Made by a program: the position numbers and the translations under genes. From Marisa cornuarietis (Eukaryota > Mollusca > Gastropoda > Architaenioglossa > Ampullariidae), in NCBI GenBank assembly GCA_004794655.1, contig SMMW01000585.1:8679501-8743500 (forward strand): a stretch of 64,000 nucleotides of DNA. Reading direction: 5' to 3'. Below the pieces are notes generated by a model. That model was not told where the DNA came from, did not search any database, and saw nothing but the letters and a program-made list of their open reading frames with translations. Positions 47,534-58,212 of the stretch are shown here, in pieces. Positions within the stretch are counted from its first letter, which is position 1. Each line of letters opens with the position of its first letter.

Positions 47534-50500
47534 CATCATCATTATTAATGCTGTACTGACTGCAGATACGGTGAAAAGACGATTAGGCAAAAAACAATAA
47601 AGAGAAACAACGATGCCATAAAATTTATTACTACTGTTAACAGAATTACCTGGCTTTATTTTAACAGAAATTCTTAGGATGTCCATATTTTACAGAAAAA
47701 GAGACTATGTTTTGTGGACACCACGACTATAATTAGTTTTCCTGAGCGTGTGTTGCGCGAAGAGTGCGGGCTCTAGCACCTTGTAGTCTGTGACCACATA
47801 AGGGATGTAGAGGCGCTCCAGGATCATGGCGAGGTTGGTGTAGAACGGACCGATGATCACATTAGGGATCTCGCCCTCCAGTGCTCCTTGCTTCGTCATT
47901 TCTGGAAAGGACAGGTGACAACGTGAGCACAGTTTGTATTCTCTCAGCGAGTAACACGTTCCAAGACCTACTGAGCTAATACCGAGAACTATACGTCACG
48001 TGATGTTCGTGTAATATGCATACATGTCCAGCTTTATTGATAAGTTACGCGCAGTGAAACATTACCGACATTAAATAAAGTAATAATAAAGTGTATTGGC
48101 AATATATGGTACATTTAAAGTGTATGTTCTCTATGCCCATTTTGTACGTTTTCTTAACCTCAGACGCACGTCAATGCTATAGGAAAAAATTAGGATCGTG
48201 GGTCTCCATCTCGTCTCCCCTTTGTGTGTGTGTGTGTGTTTTCTTGATGTACTGTGTGTTTACGGGGATGGTCGTAGTTTCATAGTATTCCTGACTTACC
48301 GTCGTCGATGCCGTCCTTGATGGTGGTCCATCCTTGGGATGGGATGCGGAGGCTGGTGTTCACGGCGAGAGTGACGTAGTGGGGACTTTTAAAGCAGGTC
48401 TTGAGATAATAGTTCAGCCGGATGTTCTCCTGGATGGTTCGCTGGATAGTGAAGTTGGAGGTTGTAGTCTCCGTTAACAGACCTGCAGAAACCGCCATAT
48501 TTGTTGGCCATGACCTTCAAAATAGTTTACTGTCCATAGTCCGGGGACCTGCAGAGTCCTTGTTGGTAACATATATTTGCAATAAGACCAATAGTGTCTT
48601 GTCGACATGTTTTTCTTAAACATTTCTTCGTCGTTTTTACACGTGTCACTTCAAGCGACCGTTGCACATTTTAGTGTATCATGGTACGTCATGGTCAATC
48701 ATGGCCCAGCATAGCATGCATGACACAGCACGAAAAGTGTCATGACACAGAAAGCAGTGACTTGGCCATCATTAATTAACTTCCCTTAAAGGTTCATTAA
48801 AAACCTGGCAGTACACTTTGCTGGGTCATACAGGTGGCAGGGACATAAGGCAGCCCAATCTATTTTCATCAAATTAGCTGGTCCGTCGCAAATGCCAGTT
48901 AAGTCTTTGTGTCGAAAGGTGATTGGAGACCAAGGGTTCGGGTGAATAAACCCGCTAAAATGTTAATGAACTAGTAGCAGTTTAGCTGTCTGATAACTGT
49001 GACAGCGCAGATGAAGGAATGGGGAATAGATATGCTCACCCCATGATGGTGACTGTGTAGAAGGAGGGTCTGCCCTTCCTTAATTTCTTTATTTTCTCTC
49101 CCTCCCATGGGGCGATTTCCGTCTCTTTACCCCCTCTATCCTTCAGCTCTAGTCCTCCCTCTCACTTCCTCTCAAGCCTCGTCTTCAAGTCACTAGAACC
49201 TTCACTGAAAAGACACCTTCCCACTGTGTGTGTGTGTGGGGGGGGGGGTCATCGATGTCGCATTCCAGAGGCTCCCTAATTACATCCTTGTAATATATGC
49301 GTCATAGATGACACATTCCAGAGGCTCCCTAATTACATCCTTGCGTCATTGATGACGTTTTCCGGATATTCTTCCATTTTCACAGTGTGCGGAGAGAATC
49401 ACCTCCTTGGCATATTTACCGCATTTGTCCTTATTTACAATTAATTGCTGTTTTGTCACTTTGCTGTTTCTATAAGTGTGCTCGGAGCGCGTTGCCGGGA
49501 GATGGGTGAGGGTAAATGAATAATAATAAATAATAAACGTGTGATTTAGATAGCGCATAATCGTACTCACGAAGAAGCATGCTCTCAGCGCTTAAGACAT
49601 GGACAGAATACGAAGGACAGAAGGAGAAACAGCTATGCAGACAAGTAAAAAAAAGACAAACATGAAAGACAAGGAACAAACATGAATGTCAGATCAACGG
49701 ATCACTCTTTTCCAAAGTTTGCTCTAGTACATCGTGAACTGCAGCTTCTTTCCAACCATTTGCTGTTACCATGACCTCTTCACCTAGTACCGACATCCAC
49801 GCTTTCATCGGCTGATAAAGCGATTGTTGCAGCTACCGCCATTACCCAGGCCTATGCTGGTCTTTGATCAGGGGACGCAATCAAAAATGCACATACACAA
49901 TCGTCCGCTGAAATTACATGCAATTGGCTCCCTTGCGTCGAGCCGCTCACACAGTTCGAAACATCCCCTCGTGGTCCGACTGTAGGCCAGCTCCTGGTGT
50001 TTGATTTCCATTCATTACCAGCAATGCCGTCCGCATAAAATGAGAGCATGTCAAATGATATTATGACAAATCGAGCTTTATTTGTTTGTTCAGTTCCTGT
50101 CGCTTTATTTGTTTGTTCACTGACCGATCGAGCGTTTTATGAACTTTACTCCATTCGCTCGATCGTGTTCACACGTTCGCTTTCTTGTCTGTCAGTCGTC
50201 ATGCATCTATGTTTGCACGAACGTTGTATATCTGTGTCTTTATATTCGCAGTCTTGAAGTGATTAAAGCGAGTTTCTCTTTATGTAAGCGTTTGGTGAGC
50301 TTTGATTTCATCTTCATCCCTAAGACAGTTGGTCAATCTTGAGGTGTTATATACTGTTCTAGATAAGAAAAGGAGGAAAGTACTACTGTGGCAATACAAA
50401 GATCATAGAATTTTTAAAAAATCAATCACGAGCTATAAGTAATCAGTATATTCACTACGTGCGGAATCGAGGAATGGGAGAATGCTCAGTTGAGCAAGTT

Positions 50501-51815
50501 GATTGTTGTTTCTGTGCGATGTGTATTATCACGGCCTCTGAATCACGCCTGTTGTGTTGTAACCTCATATGTGGCTCGTCTAATCAAAGCAAAACCTTTG
50601 TGTATCATTACCTAGAGACAGATGAATGATAATTGTTATTATGCGTGGGCTATGTAATGACAATGTGTGTTAACTTTAAGGGCATAACAGCTCGTCAGCG
50701 CTCAATAAAAATCTAGACGTAAAGGACGCTGAGCCCACCCGTGACCTTTTGTTGTGTTAGGGACCTGACTCCTATTTGCATAATAATGCAGTGATCGTAG
50801 ATTGAGAAAGTGAAATTAACATGTCTAAATGCTTCTTGCAAATAAATTATATGGAATTCACTAGACTCTTTGATTGAAGACCTTTTGGTTAAAATCATGA
50901 TTGTTTAAGTTTTGATTCACCACTGTGAGGGTTGGAATTTATTTTTTTTCATCGTAATTTTATATTTGTCATTTTCGTTTCACACTACTAAATTCATCTT
51001 TCCGTGTGGAGTTTTCACGTTTGGTGTTTTTTTTCTTCGAAGCAGATTTTGTTGTTGAAAGAATGAACACGTCGCGAGTGAGAGTACTTCAGCGACACTC
51101 GTCTGTGACACCCGCCTTCAACTAATTTGAGGAATCGCAAAGACAGAATGATAAAACAAAACTGGTCTGATAATGTGCAACAAAAGAGTTACACCCAGTC
51201 CAGCTATAGATAATGATGATGATGACGAGGAGGAGAAGGAGGATGAGGAGGAGAATGTTTTATAAAGCCATTAACACTCAATGCACTTAGATCTTTAAAA
51301 AAAAAATCAGTATGTCAGAAATGTGTTGGAAGCTTGTGCAGAAAGTGGAAGTCCGTTTCACAGAAACGGAATAAAATGTGTGGATATTGTAGTCCAGTCT
51401 CCTCTTGTCTAAACAGTGATCAAATGCAATTGATACTGCATTACAAAGTGGATATTACGCTTCTGCCAATGAAGGGGTATTACTCTGGCAGATATGATGC
51501 AGGTCCAGCTTGATATATATGTACATAATTATATATATATATATAAGTTACAGGTTAACCGGAATCAAACAAAGGTAAGTACAGCTCTGACATCCTGGAA
51601 AGGAAACAAAACAGAGCAATTCTTAAGAACAAACATTTAGATGTTTTTTTTTAGGAAGAAAACCAAGATGAAGAAATCGACTTACCGATGGTCAGAGAGT
51701 ACGGCTTGCCGTTCAGAGTTTTCGAGCACCTGCCTGTCACAGCAGCTGGCAAGGCCAAGGTAACAAAGACTACCAATGTGGCCAAGGTCTTCACTCGTCT
51801 CGTCCTGGCAGCCAT
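36214..51815 (-). CDS. Ionotropic glutamate receptor subunit, complete, 16 exons
   Basis: Ligand-gated cation channel subunit of the neuronal membrane. Sixteen GT-AG exons close to exactly 878 codons (877 residues). Signal peptide about 1-28 (MAARTRRVKTLATLVVFVTL), amino-terminal LIVBP-like domain to about 440, ligand lobe S1 about 448-560 (EEPFVMLRYP, RYEGFTIDLL, SITSARE with the alpha-carboxylate Arg530), M1 about 566-588, pore loop WFCLGTLLKRGTD with Lys612 at the Q/R site, M3 with STYTANMAAF at 640-649, S2 with NNSATMAF and AFIFD (Asp727), M4 in the last exon, and a class I PDZ-type end TSFV. The body is AMPA/kainate-like; the AFIFD block is NMDA-receptor-like. The gene stands head to head with a related receptor. 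Exon 3's donor is the least certain junction. Confidence 0.93.
36491..38565. other. Receptor A intron 15, 2.1 kb
   Basis: No gene recognised. It includes ATT-rich low-complexity sequence near 37350-37430 and a (TGAT)n run near 37528-37560. The GCCTCCTGCGGGTTACAAAT at about 37436 looks like a retroelement tail but cannot be assigned. Confidence 0.6.
38566..38760 (-). CDS. Receptor A exon 15: ligand lobe S2
   Basis: Acceptor CTGTACAG, donor AA|GTCAGT. It encodes YAFIFDYLINSYSELRYCDT, EHGIGMRAGAPFKTNINIVL and LRLKEEGFIQELKK. The Asp of AFIFD aligns with GluA2 Glu705. Confidence 0.93.
39067..39239 (-). CDS. Receptor A exon 14: ligand lobe S2
   Basis: Acceptor TTTCACTGCAG, donor GG|GTGAGC. It encodes SLAADKGMSCGTVNNSATMA, FLQQGTKRVFNTLWDKISSS and RGLVPNATEGRRRVIQG. 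GTVNNSAT aligns with the GTLDSGST loop of GluA2: Ser654 is Ala680, Thr655 is Thr681. Confidence 0.93.
39255..39314. repeat. (CA)n microsatellite near the exon 14 acceptor
   Basis: On the minus strand a (TG)n run ends about 15 bp before the exon 14 acceptor TTTCACTGCAG. Confidence 0.98.
39487..39528. repeat. (TTTA)n microsatellite
   Basis: About ten TTTA units in receptor A intron 13. Confidence 0.96.
39815..39981 (-). CDS. Receptor A exon 13: pore loop and M3
   Basis: Acceptor AATGTGTGCAG, donor GAG|GTGAGG. It encodes TLLKRGTDFVPAPVSQRILT, VGFTFFVLITVSTYTANMAA and FLTTKNLGDSVDSFE. Lys612 (AAG at 39970-39968) stands at the Q/R site; the Asp four residues on is kept. STYTANMAAF is the gating motif. 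Confidence 0.95.
40428..40465. repeat. (CA)n microsatellite in receptor A intron 12
   Basis: About 19 repeats. Confidence 0.97.
40542..40683 (-). CDS. Receptor A exon 12: M1 and start of pore
   Basis: Acceptor GTCGCCAG after a T-rich run, donor G|GTCCGT. It encodes FMMPFSLELWMAIVGASAFV and SLVFFLMDY, then RRFTMKETIWFCL. PxSLELW and the F(T)...E.IWF.LG transition are typical. Confidence 0.94.
40972..41043. repeat. (CT)n(CA)n microsatellite
   Basis: It closes a pyrimidine-rich stretch of the plus strand at about 40780-40990 in receptor A intron 11. Confidence 0.97.
41529..41663 (-). CDS. Receptor A exon 11: ligand lobe S1, arginine motif
   Basis: Acceptor GCTTTTCAG, donor CAG|GTGATG. It encodes NATLAAGAISITSAREGAID and ends VNILVKKPTETLTIFQ. 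GAISITSARE replaces the usual APLTITxxRE: Arg530 is kept, Pro is Ala and Thr is Ser. Confidence 0.94.
41940..42134 (-). CDS. Receptor A exon 10: ligand lobe S1
   Basis: Acceptor TGGTGCCAG, donor GGG|GTGAGG. It encodes EEPFVMLRYPTADSTERYEG, FTIDLLRRLAEELKFKYEIY and RNAYGSFRNETWDGMVAEVL. EEP.VM, RYEGF.IDLL and WDGMV are family hallmarks; the Tyr of NAYG aligns with GluA2 Tyr450. Confidence 0.95.
42451..42579 (-). CDS. Receptor A exon 9
   Basis: Acceptor CTGCGCAG, donor CTG|GTGAGC. It encodes IAEWTPAGDSPATRLNLTDE and ends FPDLVKIVVVL, the strand leading into the ligand-binding domain. Confidence 0.9.
43228..43289. repeat. (CA)n microsatellite in receptor A intron 8
   Basis: About 31 repeats, 86 bp downstream (in the gene sense) of exon 8. 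Confidence 0.98.
43376..43486 (-). CDS. Receptor A exon 8
   Basis: Acceptor CAATCCAG, donor AAG|GTATCG. It encodes VKLPHGPTGALEFNSKGQRI then NYTLHLYNHGGQDMYTK, the GPTG...F...G.R.NYTL block that ends the amino-terminal domain of AMPA/kainate receptors. Confidence 0.93.
43768..44016 (-). CDS. Receptor A exon 7: amino-terminal domain
   Basis: Acceptor GTTGAACAG, preceded on the minus strand by a long (TG)n instead of a pyrimidine tract; donor CAG|GTGAGC. It encodes SSHLQPMGSVTEMYRLGLFS and ends FSPERFLQELRQ. An acidic Ala-rich insert (KEEAEADAGTATAKDAA) lies in the middle. Confidence 0.9.
44025..44092. repeat. (CA)n microsatellite at the exon 7 acceptor of receptor A
   Basis: About 34 repeats; on the transcribed minus strand it is a (TG)n run ending 9 bp before the exon. 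Confidence 0.98.
44411..44467 (-). CDS. Receptor A exon 6: 57-bp exon
   Basis: Acceptor CACGTAACAG, donor CCT|GTAAGT. It encodes ARLFDLTTSEDQVIVIVDP. Phase 0 to 0; its counterpart in the neighbouring gene is 54 bp with the same phases. Confidence 0.9.
46128..46324 (-). CDS. Receptor A exon 5: amino-terminal domain
   Basis: Acceptor TGTTCAG, donor CAG|GTAGGC. It encodes CQNLASQMLGVGISLIPYTL and RQKHLIVCSPRDTRDRLIHL. 197 bp, phase 1 to 0, closely matching exon 4 of the neighbouring receptor (191 bp, same phases). Confidence 0.9.
46427..46455. repeat. (ACGC)n microsatellite
   Basis: About five ACGC units followed by CA repeats, in receptor A intron 4. Confidence 0.95.
46799..46970 (-). CDS. 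Receptor A exon 4: amino-terminal domain
   Basis: Acceptor CGCTCAG, donor G|GTGATC. It encodes GFDWIDMSRVQDTTPWGTLV and AVVDFFISENSTSAVMIMPE. An NST sequon is present. It joins exon 5 as DNQ-ECQ. Confidence 0.88.
47483..47540. repeat. (ATT)n microsatellite
   Basis: About 17 triplets, ending in ATC variants, in receptor A intron 3. Confidence 0.97.
47780..47901 (-). CDS. Receptor A exon 3: amino-terminal domain
   Basis: Acceptor CCTTTCCAG. It encodes EIPNVIIGPFYTNLAMILER then LYIPYVVTDYK. I place the donor at AAG|GTGCTA because it gives the natural junction DYK-GFDWID and closes the total frame; the donor is weak. The frame stays open into the intron to a stop at about 47709. Confidence 0.75.
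48300..48482 (-). CDS. Receptor A exon 2: amino-terminal domain
   Basis: Acceptor TTTCTGCAG, donor G|GTAAGT. It encodes LLTETTTSNFTIQRTIQENI and then RLNYYLKTCFKSPHYVTLAV with NFT and NTS sequons. 183 bp, phase 1 to 1. Confidence 0.9.
48483..51685. other. Receptor A intron 1, 3.2 kb
   Basis: No gene seen. It contains a tandem duplication of a roughly 53-bp unit at 49250-49345 (CATTCCAGAGGCTCCCTAAT twice), a 27-bp tandem duplication at 50074-50127 (GCTTTATTTGTTTGTTCA twice), and an (AT)n run near 51530-51545. Confidence 0.7.
51686..51815 (-). CDS. Receptor A exon 1: start and signal peptide
   Basis: ATG at 51815-51813, context GTCACCATGGCT. A hydrophobic signal (TLATLVVFVTLALPAAVTG), then CSKTLNGKPYSLTI. 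Donor G|GTAAGT, phase 1, the same phase as exon 1 of the neighbouring receptor. Confidence 0.9.
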
Positions 51816-54800
51816 GGTGACACCTTAGCAGTTCTTACAGAACGCAAAACTCTTCTGGTTACTGGCTTGATTTTTACGGCGATGAGCAGGCTCTATAGTT
51901 TATCCCTCTCAATCGTGCTGTCAATGTGTGATTCTCAAATAAGACTGTAACATCTCTATTGTTCTTCCAAGGAAAAACGCTGACATTTCCAGTGTAGGCG
52001 TCCGAAAAAATCAGGAGAATGATATGAAGGGTTTTCCCAGGTCGTCTGGCCTGCGACTAAACATTTGCCGCCATTGTTCGCGAGCACCATAGTAGTCGCG
52101 CAATTATCTTTTTCGTCGACACCTTCCTCTTATAGCCAACCGAAAGCTCGGGTCTATGTTTCATTCGGTATAAGGATATTAATGGCACCAAAACAAAAAA
52201 AAACAAAACAAAACAAAAAAGTCCGACCGCTGACGACTGCCCAGATGACGGGGGAGAGATGACTGCAAGCAGACAGTGAGTTCACGTCACGCTAGCATAT
52301 TAATTAAGCAGCATCAAGTTTGCTCCACACACGACCTCCGGTTCGCTCATGAACAGTGCTCCTCCATCATCACAACAGCTGCCGCAGGAACAGTCAGGCG
52401 CTCTGTCAATTGGCGTTGCAGACCACGCTCTTGTCTGGCAGCAGTTTTGTGGTGCGGTCTTTTGAGCCCGAAACACAGGTTTTGACACACATGGATAAAT
52501 CTTACTTTTAGCTTTAAAACAAATTCTTCTGCCAGGCGTCTGTCATTGACGCGTTGGAATTCGATCACGATACGTTAGAAATCTAGATCACTTACAGCCA
52601 TTTTTTTGGCACCTTATCCCGAAACATTTGTTTCAGAAAAAGACGGGAAACTTCTCACCAGCAAAACCAGCTACCCGCTGATCTTGGCCCCAGGAAGTTG
52701 GTCTTTGAGTTGGCACTTGATTGAGCTGTGAGTGACTGCCACTGCGCATAAAGATCAGCCCTCACACATCCCCTCCCGTCCCCACTTTCCGGAAGATGCA
52801 CGCAACGCTTGCTGCGGCTCCGCGCGCCCCTCGTTGGGCGTTATCAGTGGATCAAAAGCCGTCGACAGCGTGTCGATGTTAGTTCCCTTGAGCGGTCACC
52901 TCACTCGGCTTGTCTGCCACCGATGTGTGTGCTGTATCAATAAAACAGTGACCTGCACCAGCTAGGCTTTCCCCTTACTCTCTCGGCTCTCTACCTTGGG
53001 CGCAAGCAGCCCATGACTCTCGGGAGCTGCACAAGCAGAACTGACAAAATAGCTGGAGTGGGCCACCCCTCTCTGTGGGCCACCGCTCTCTTCCCACAAA
53101 AGCCCTATTCTGCAAAACAAAAACAAAGGGAATAAGAGAAAAAGAGCGCTGGTACTTTCACACGGTTCGCTGTTTTAGTATTTTGTCAGATTGTCACATG
53201 GATACATCATTAACAATTGTACTTCCTCTTCTCCATTCCCACCCCCACCTGCCCACAGGTCCCCACAACCCCACAACCCCCCACTCCTACTCCCACCCAC
53301 CACACACACACACACACACACTTCAAAAATTCGGACCTTAATTTAAAACTTTATGCCTTTGAGTTTTTCTTCAGACAAAGCAATGAATTTCTCGTGGGAA
53401 ATATATTGGAGAATTTCAAAACTGCACAAACTTCTGCTGCAATTTTTTAAACTGCAATATCATTATTTAAAACCAACAGTCTTAACATTATAGATCAGTT
53501 CCGTCAAAAACAGAGAGAGAAAAATTAAAGAGAAATCATGAGAGTGACAGAATCAAAACGAGAGGTTGACAGACACAGGGCCACCAAAAGCTAACCCGGG
53601 TGCCGGGGCAGACGATCTTTTCGGCCCCCTTGTACACGTATTAATCATTAGTTGTAATCGTTTATTACTTTTCCGGTATATAACAGTCTGGTAACATGTT
53701 ATAATTCCACTGGCAATATCTACATTTCGTTTAGTAATATATACAGCAAACGTTAGGAAAAAATGTACGCAACAAGAGATGAACATAGCAGAGCTGTGTA
53801 CACCTGAGAGGTCAGTAAATGAGGGAAAGTAACGTACAAAGATCAAACTTGTCGCACCCCTTTTCTAAGAAGATATCTCCAATGAGCGTGAAGAACTCGA
53901 CAGGTTAAAGAAACAAAGATTAAAGAGAATACAAGATTTATATCCTTCACCCAATGCACGTGTGATTTCACAGTCGTCACAGATTTGGGTAGAGACATCA
54001 GGTATTTGTATTCATTCACCCCTTGAGAGGTATGGAGAAATTGAATTATACACAATTATCAATTCACCCATACCATTTCCTCAGATAAAGCTTAAATAAA
54101 TGTACACAGAGCTTGGGTAAAAGTAAATATAAGACAGCATTATATATAAAAGGAAAACCTAAAAATGATACTAAGAATGGGAAATATCGTAATTTTTTTG
54201 TACTGTATTAACATGATTGTAACCAGTGATATTACTTATCAAAGCTATTACAAATAATGTGTATAAACTGGATACGTTTTTTTTAGTACATGCTTTTTGT
54301 GAAGCGAAAGAGACTATCAATTTTAACCGCATGCAATTTTTGGAGGTAGCAGTAACTCTAATCGCTGCAAAGACTTTATATATCATCTTTGGTATAGCTG
54401 TAAAGCCTACACTTGATAGCATTCTTTGAAGTCTAAATTTTGTTCTCGTGATACCTTTTCTTTTCATTTTGTTTAAAAGAAAAAGACAATGTAAAAAATA
54501 ACTATTGACCAAGGCCCCCAGGCACCATCCCTTCCTGTCCCTCCCTCTTGTTAGGCCTGAAGAACGAATGGGAGAGAGAGGGAGAAAAGATAAACAAATA
54601 AAGAGGGGGGGAAGTGAGTGAGAGAGAAATAAAGAAAGTGACGGGGAGGGGGAGAGAGAGAGGGGACAATGTTGAAAACGAGATCCTTTTTTGCGCAAAT
54701 GGCAACGACATATTAGAAACCTCCTCCCGTCTCCCCTCCCCGAACGGTCAAATGAGAGGACGAAGTGGACCACGGGACCAGCAGACCAGCGGAAGGGCAG

Positions 54801-54863
54801 GCTTCTGATTGTTGGGACCCTGAGCTGGGACGCCAGTGAAACAAAAGGCGCGTGTGTCAACTT

Positions 54864-54875
54864 ATGCATATGCAT
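54864..54875. promoter_or_regulatory. POU dimer site (MORE palindrome)
   Basis: Exact ATGCATATGCAT, the palindromic element bound by POU-family homodimers. A given 12-mer is not expected by chance in 64 kb. It lies 3 bp from the CTCF-like motif, between two neuronal receptor genes. Confidence 0.45.
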
Positions 54876-54878
54876 TAG

Positions 54879-54892
54879 CCAGTAGAGGGCGC
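54879..54892 (+). promoter_or_regulatory. CTCF-like core motif
   Basis: CCAGTAGAGGGCGC fits the bilaterian CTCF core CCASYAGRKGGCRS at every position. Its place between divergent paralogs would suit an insulator or promoter-proximal site. Binding is inferred only. Confidence 0.45.
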
Positions 54893-56081
54893 GAGGGGTC
54901 CTAGGACAGCCTCTGACGTCCGCGGTCTGACGCCTGGGCTCGCTGGCGCGGCGCGGTGGGCATGCACACGCACCCTGTCGTCTGGAAGCCACCCGCTGTG
55001 TCCAGGAGCGGGACGGTCTGACAGCTTTCCAACAGGACTTCAGTACATCGTTCTCAATACAGCTGCTACTCCTGTCAAGCGCCTACTAGGTGCAGAAACA
55101 TGAAAGTCTCTCGTTTATTACCTGTTTAACTTGCTTTTTATTCCTATGAAGAAAAAAAATTTTGCTAAAAGTTGCTAGATTTTTGTAGTAAAAGATGCCA
55201 AGCTTCTTGCAGGAATAGGCTAACAGAAAAAAGCAGAAAAAATAAAAAGAAAGAAAAAAGGCATTGATGAAACTCTGCTCTAAGCATGACCGCAAAGTGC
55301 CTGTAACTGTGGACAATATATTCAGGAAGAGCAGCATCACCACCACAACCAGCAACAGGAACAACCCCAACAACAACAAAATAAGGTAGGTTGGTGGGTA
55401 GACATTTTGCCCAGATTAACGTGTTACCCTCTTGGCTTGAATCAGGAACAGGATACGGTTTCCATCCACTTATTTCTTTGCTTGCATGACGATCTGAAAT
55501 GTATAAAAGGAGAAAAGACTGATTTAAAATGGCGGGAAAATGTCGCGTCTTGTTTTCTTTGTAAACAAATCACTTTGTACACTATGTGAAATAAAGAGAA
55601 AATGAGAGAGCATGGTGTCAGTCTAGGCACTGAACAGCTTCACCTTTATACAACAAAACTCTTAAAATTAATCAAGAAATAGTATACTTGGTGGATTTAA
55701 GTTTCTTTGTGCACAGGTATTTTCTATGCTTAAAGCCGTTAATATGTTTTCGCTCGCTCGTGCACAGGTCGTCCGCTCTTGTCGGCGAGAATGAGCTTTT
55801 ATTGGGAACATGATTACAGGGCTTGGACACAGGTAGACTAGTGATTCGAAATATTGCTGATATGTTTCCCTACTATTTATTAAAAGGTGTTAAAAGTTAA
55901 TGATTTGTGTGGCTTTGTTGGGGGTGGGAGAAGATCATGAACCTTTTGTCGCTCATTTGAGCAGTCTTTGCCAGCAGACGTCACAGCAACGATCAGAGCA
56001 AGACTCCCCTAGCAACCAAGAGACGCATCACCCACGGCGCCTGCAGCTTTTGCGGATTGTCACAGACACGTGTCCGGAGTC

Positions 56082-56169
56082 ATGGGGCGGAACTGCGTCA
56101 TCCCTCGAATGTTTGTCTCCATTTTGTTGTTGGGCGTCGTCACGGCCTATGAATACAAGATGCAAGCTG
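56082..56169 (+). CDS. Receptor B exon 1: start and signal peptide
   Basis: ATG in the context GAGTCATGGGG. A hydrophobic signal MFVSILLLGVVTA, then YEYKMQA. Donor G|GTATGT, phase 1. Confidence 0.85.
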
Positions 56170-58172
56170 GTATGTTGTTTACAAGGTATTGCGGAGATAG
56201 TGTTAACATCGCGGTCACTCCCCGTTGTAGTTCGGCGCCCATTTTTTCGTGTGATGAAGCAAGGACTGTGCATAAACTAGACTGCTAGCAAACATATTTC
56301 TAATACGAGGACTTAGCGAACGAGCTTCCGGTTTCGCTATCAACACAAAGAGCGAAGAGGTGCTTATGCGAGCTCTGGTAATGACGAAAGTACAAACGCT
56401 CGAGATTTCTTATCTATTGTGTTATCTTCCAGGAAGAAGTGGAGGTATGCGACTTTACCAAAAGAAAAAAAGTAACTAAGCAATAAACGTATAGTAAGTA
56501 TAATGTTGACATTATATATATATTGCGGTCTATCCTCGGCTTGCTGCGGTTCCTAATGTTGTTTTTGGAATGGGTCGCCTAGACTTGACAACTTACTTCG
56601 CTAGACCACGGACGGGTATAGGTGGATTGCTGTTTGTCTGCCGAGACCAACTCTGAGCCTCTTGCAAAGTTCTCCGCTGTTAGTCTCGGCGAGCCTTAAC
56701 AATGAATGTGAATAAACCGGAAGCTATTTCGTAACCAGCCTCGGTCTATGACTTCATTGAAAAAAAATCGTCTGCAAGCAGTCCAGTAATACAAGTCCGT
56801 GGCTAGACGCTAAGAGTTGGTCTCGTCAGACTGTCAGCAGTCCAGAATAAATACTGTCCATGATATAATAATGCGCCACTGCTACGAATAGTGACCTTTT
56901 TCGGTGTGTTCCTGTCCAGGTGTACTGGGCTACCCAGGATCGCTGGACGCAGAAATCTACAGGCAGATCGCGGACTTTCTCATCAAGGATATGGATAAGG
57001 AACGAAGCGAGAGAGAGAAAGGTCACTGCGCTATGTACTTCGATAGCCTGACCTTTGACACCACCAATGGCTCCACTTTCTACAACAGTCTCGTGCAAGG
57101 TGAGCAGAAGCGAGGGTTTGATTTTAAGAATATTTCTACAGTTTTCGCAAATCTGATGAACCATTTAGCTGACTCCAAGCTTACATCTTTGTTTTGTTTT
57201 TGAGTTTTTGTACGATTTTTTAAATATACATGAAAGAGTGCATTATTTTCTCTTAAATACATACTAGCTTTACATTTTCATATTTTAACTGTAATAATTT
57301 TATAGTTATATTTAAAAGTTCTATCGTTACCTCGTTTTTACAAACAAAAAAAAAAAAATCGGATGACCGTTAGCAGTTTTCCAACTTTATCCTTTGGTTG
57401 GTCTTGTTTACTTAAAAAAAATTGGCTAAAATAAACTTTTGTATATGTAGTACACTTTTTCATTTAAACGGCTTGACTATGTATTATATTTACATTCATA
57501 ATTTTCTATGTTTATCCGTTTCTTGTGCCCGCGTTTGCCAGATATTTCATTATGTTTTCCCTAGGACTGTTTTCTTTATTTGTTTTCTTTATTCTGACAT
57601 TTTTTCCCCGAAACCTCAAAACCATAATTATCCTCGTGTCTTCGCTTGTAATTAGTGTGTATTTCACAGCTGAATATCTGGAGCTGGAAATCTGTTTATA
57701 TTCTAGAGGAATCTTTGCGCGTCTTTTCGCTTGAAAGTAGTTCACACGTTTGCCCAAATAAAAACCAAACAAATGTGTCAACTTTTCTCAGCTCGCGACA
57801 GTTTCAAGAACTTAGGCGTGGCCATCGCCATCGGCCCTTTCATCGACGTCTTTGCATCCACCGACTACGTCATCCTGCATCAGTTCCATCTCCTCACATC
57901 ACCAGCTGGTGAAAATGCCGGGCTGATGGATCCCCAGAAAGTCGTCTCCATACTCCCAGAGCCCAAGTCCATGGCAACGGTGATTGCGGACGTGATTCAC
58001 AAGCTGCAATGGAAGAACGTGGTGCTTCTCTCCCAAGGTAACAGGCAGCGACTGCTTTGTGATGGTGTCATCTTGGTGGCATCAGGAACCCATCAGAAGC
58101 ATCTGTCTTTCTGACACACAGACATATGTATATATAAAAACACATACTCAGAAATAGCGCGCGCGCTCGCAT

Positions 58173-58212
<40 letters not shown>

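Larger units (their letters stand above)
51816..56081. other. Intergenic region between two divergent receptor genes
   Basis: 4.27 kb from start codon to start codon, so both promoters and 5' UTRs should lie here. It contains a purine-rich tract at 54565-54667, a GC-richer island at 54880-55020, the POU-dimer and CTCF-like motifs listed below, and (CA)n at 53302-53321. A CRE-like GACGTCAC at 55977-55984 lies 100 bp before the plus-strand start codon. No other gene recognised. Confidence 0.7.
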
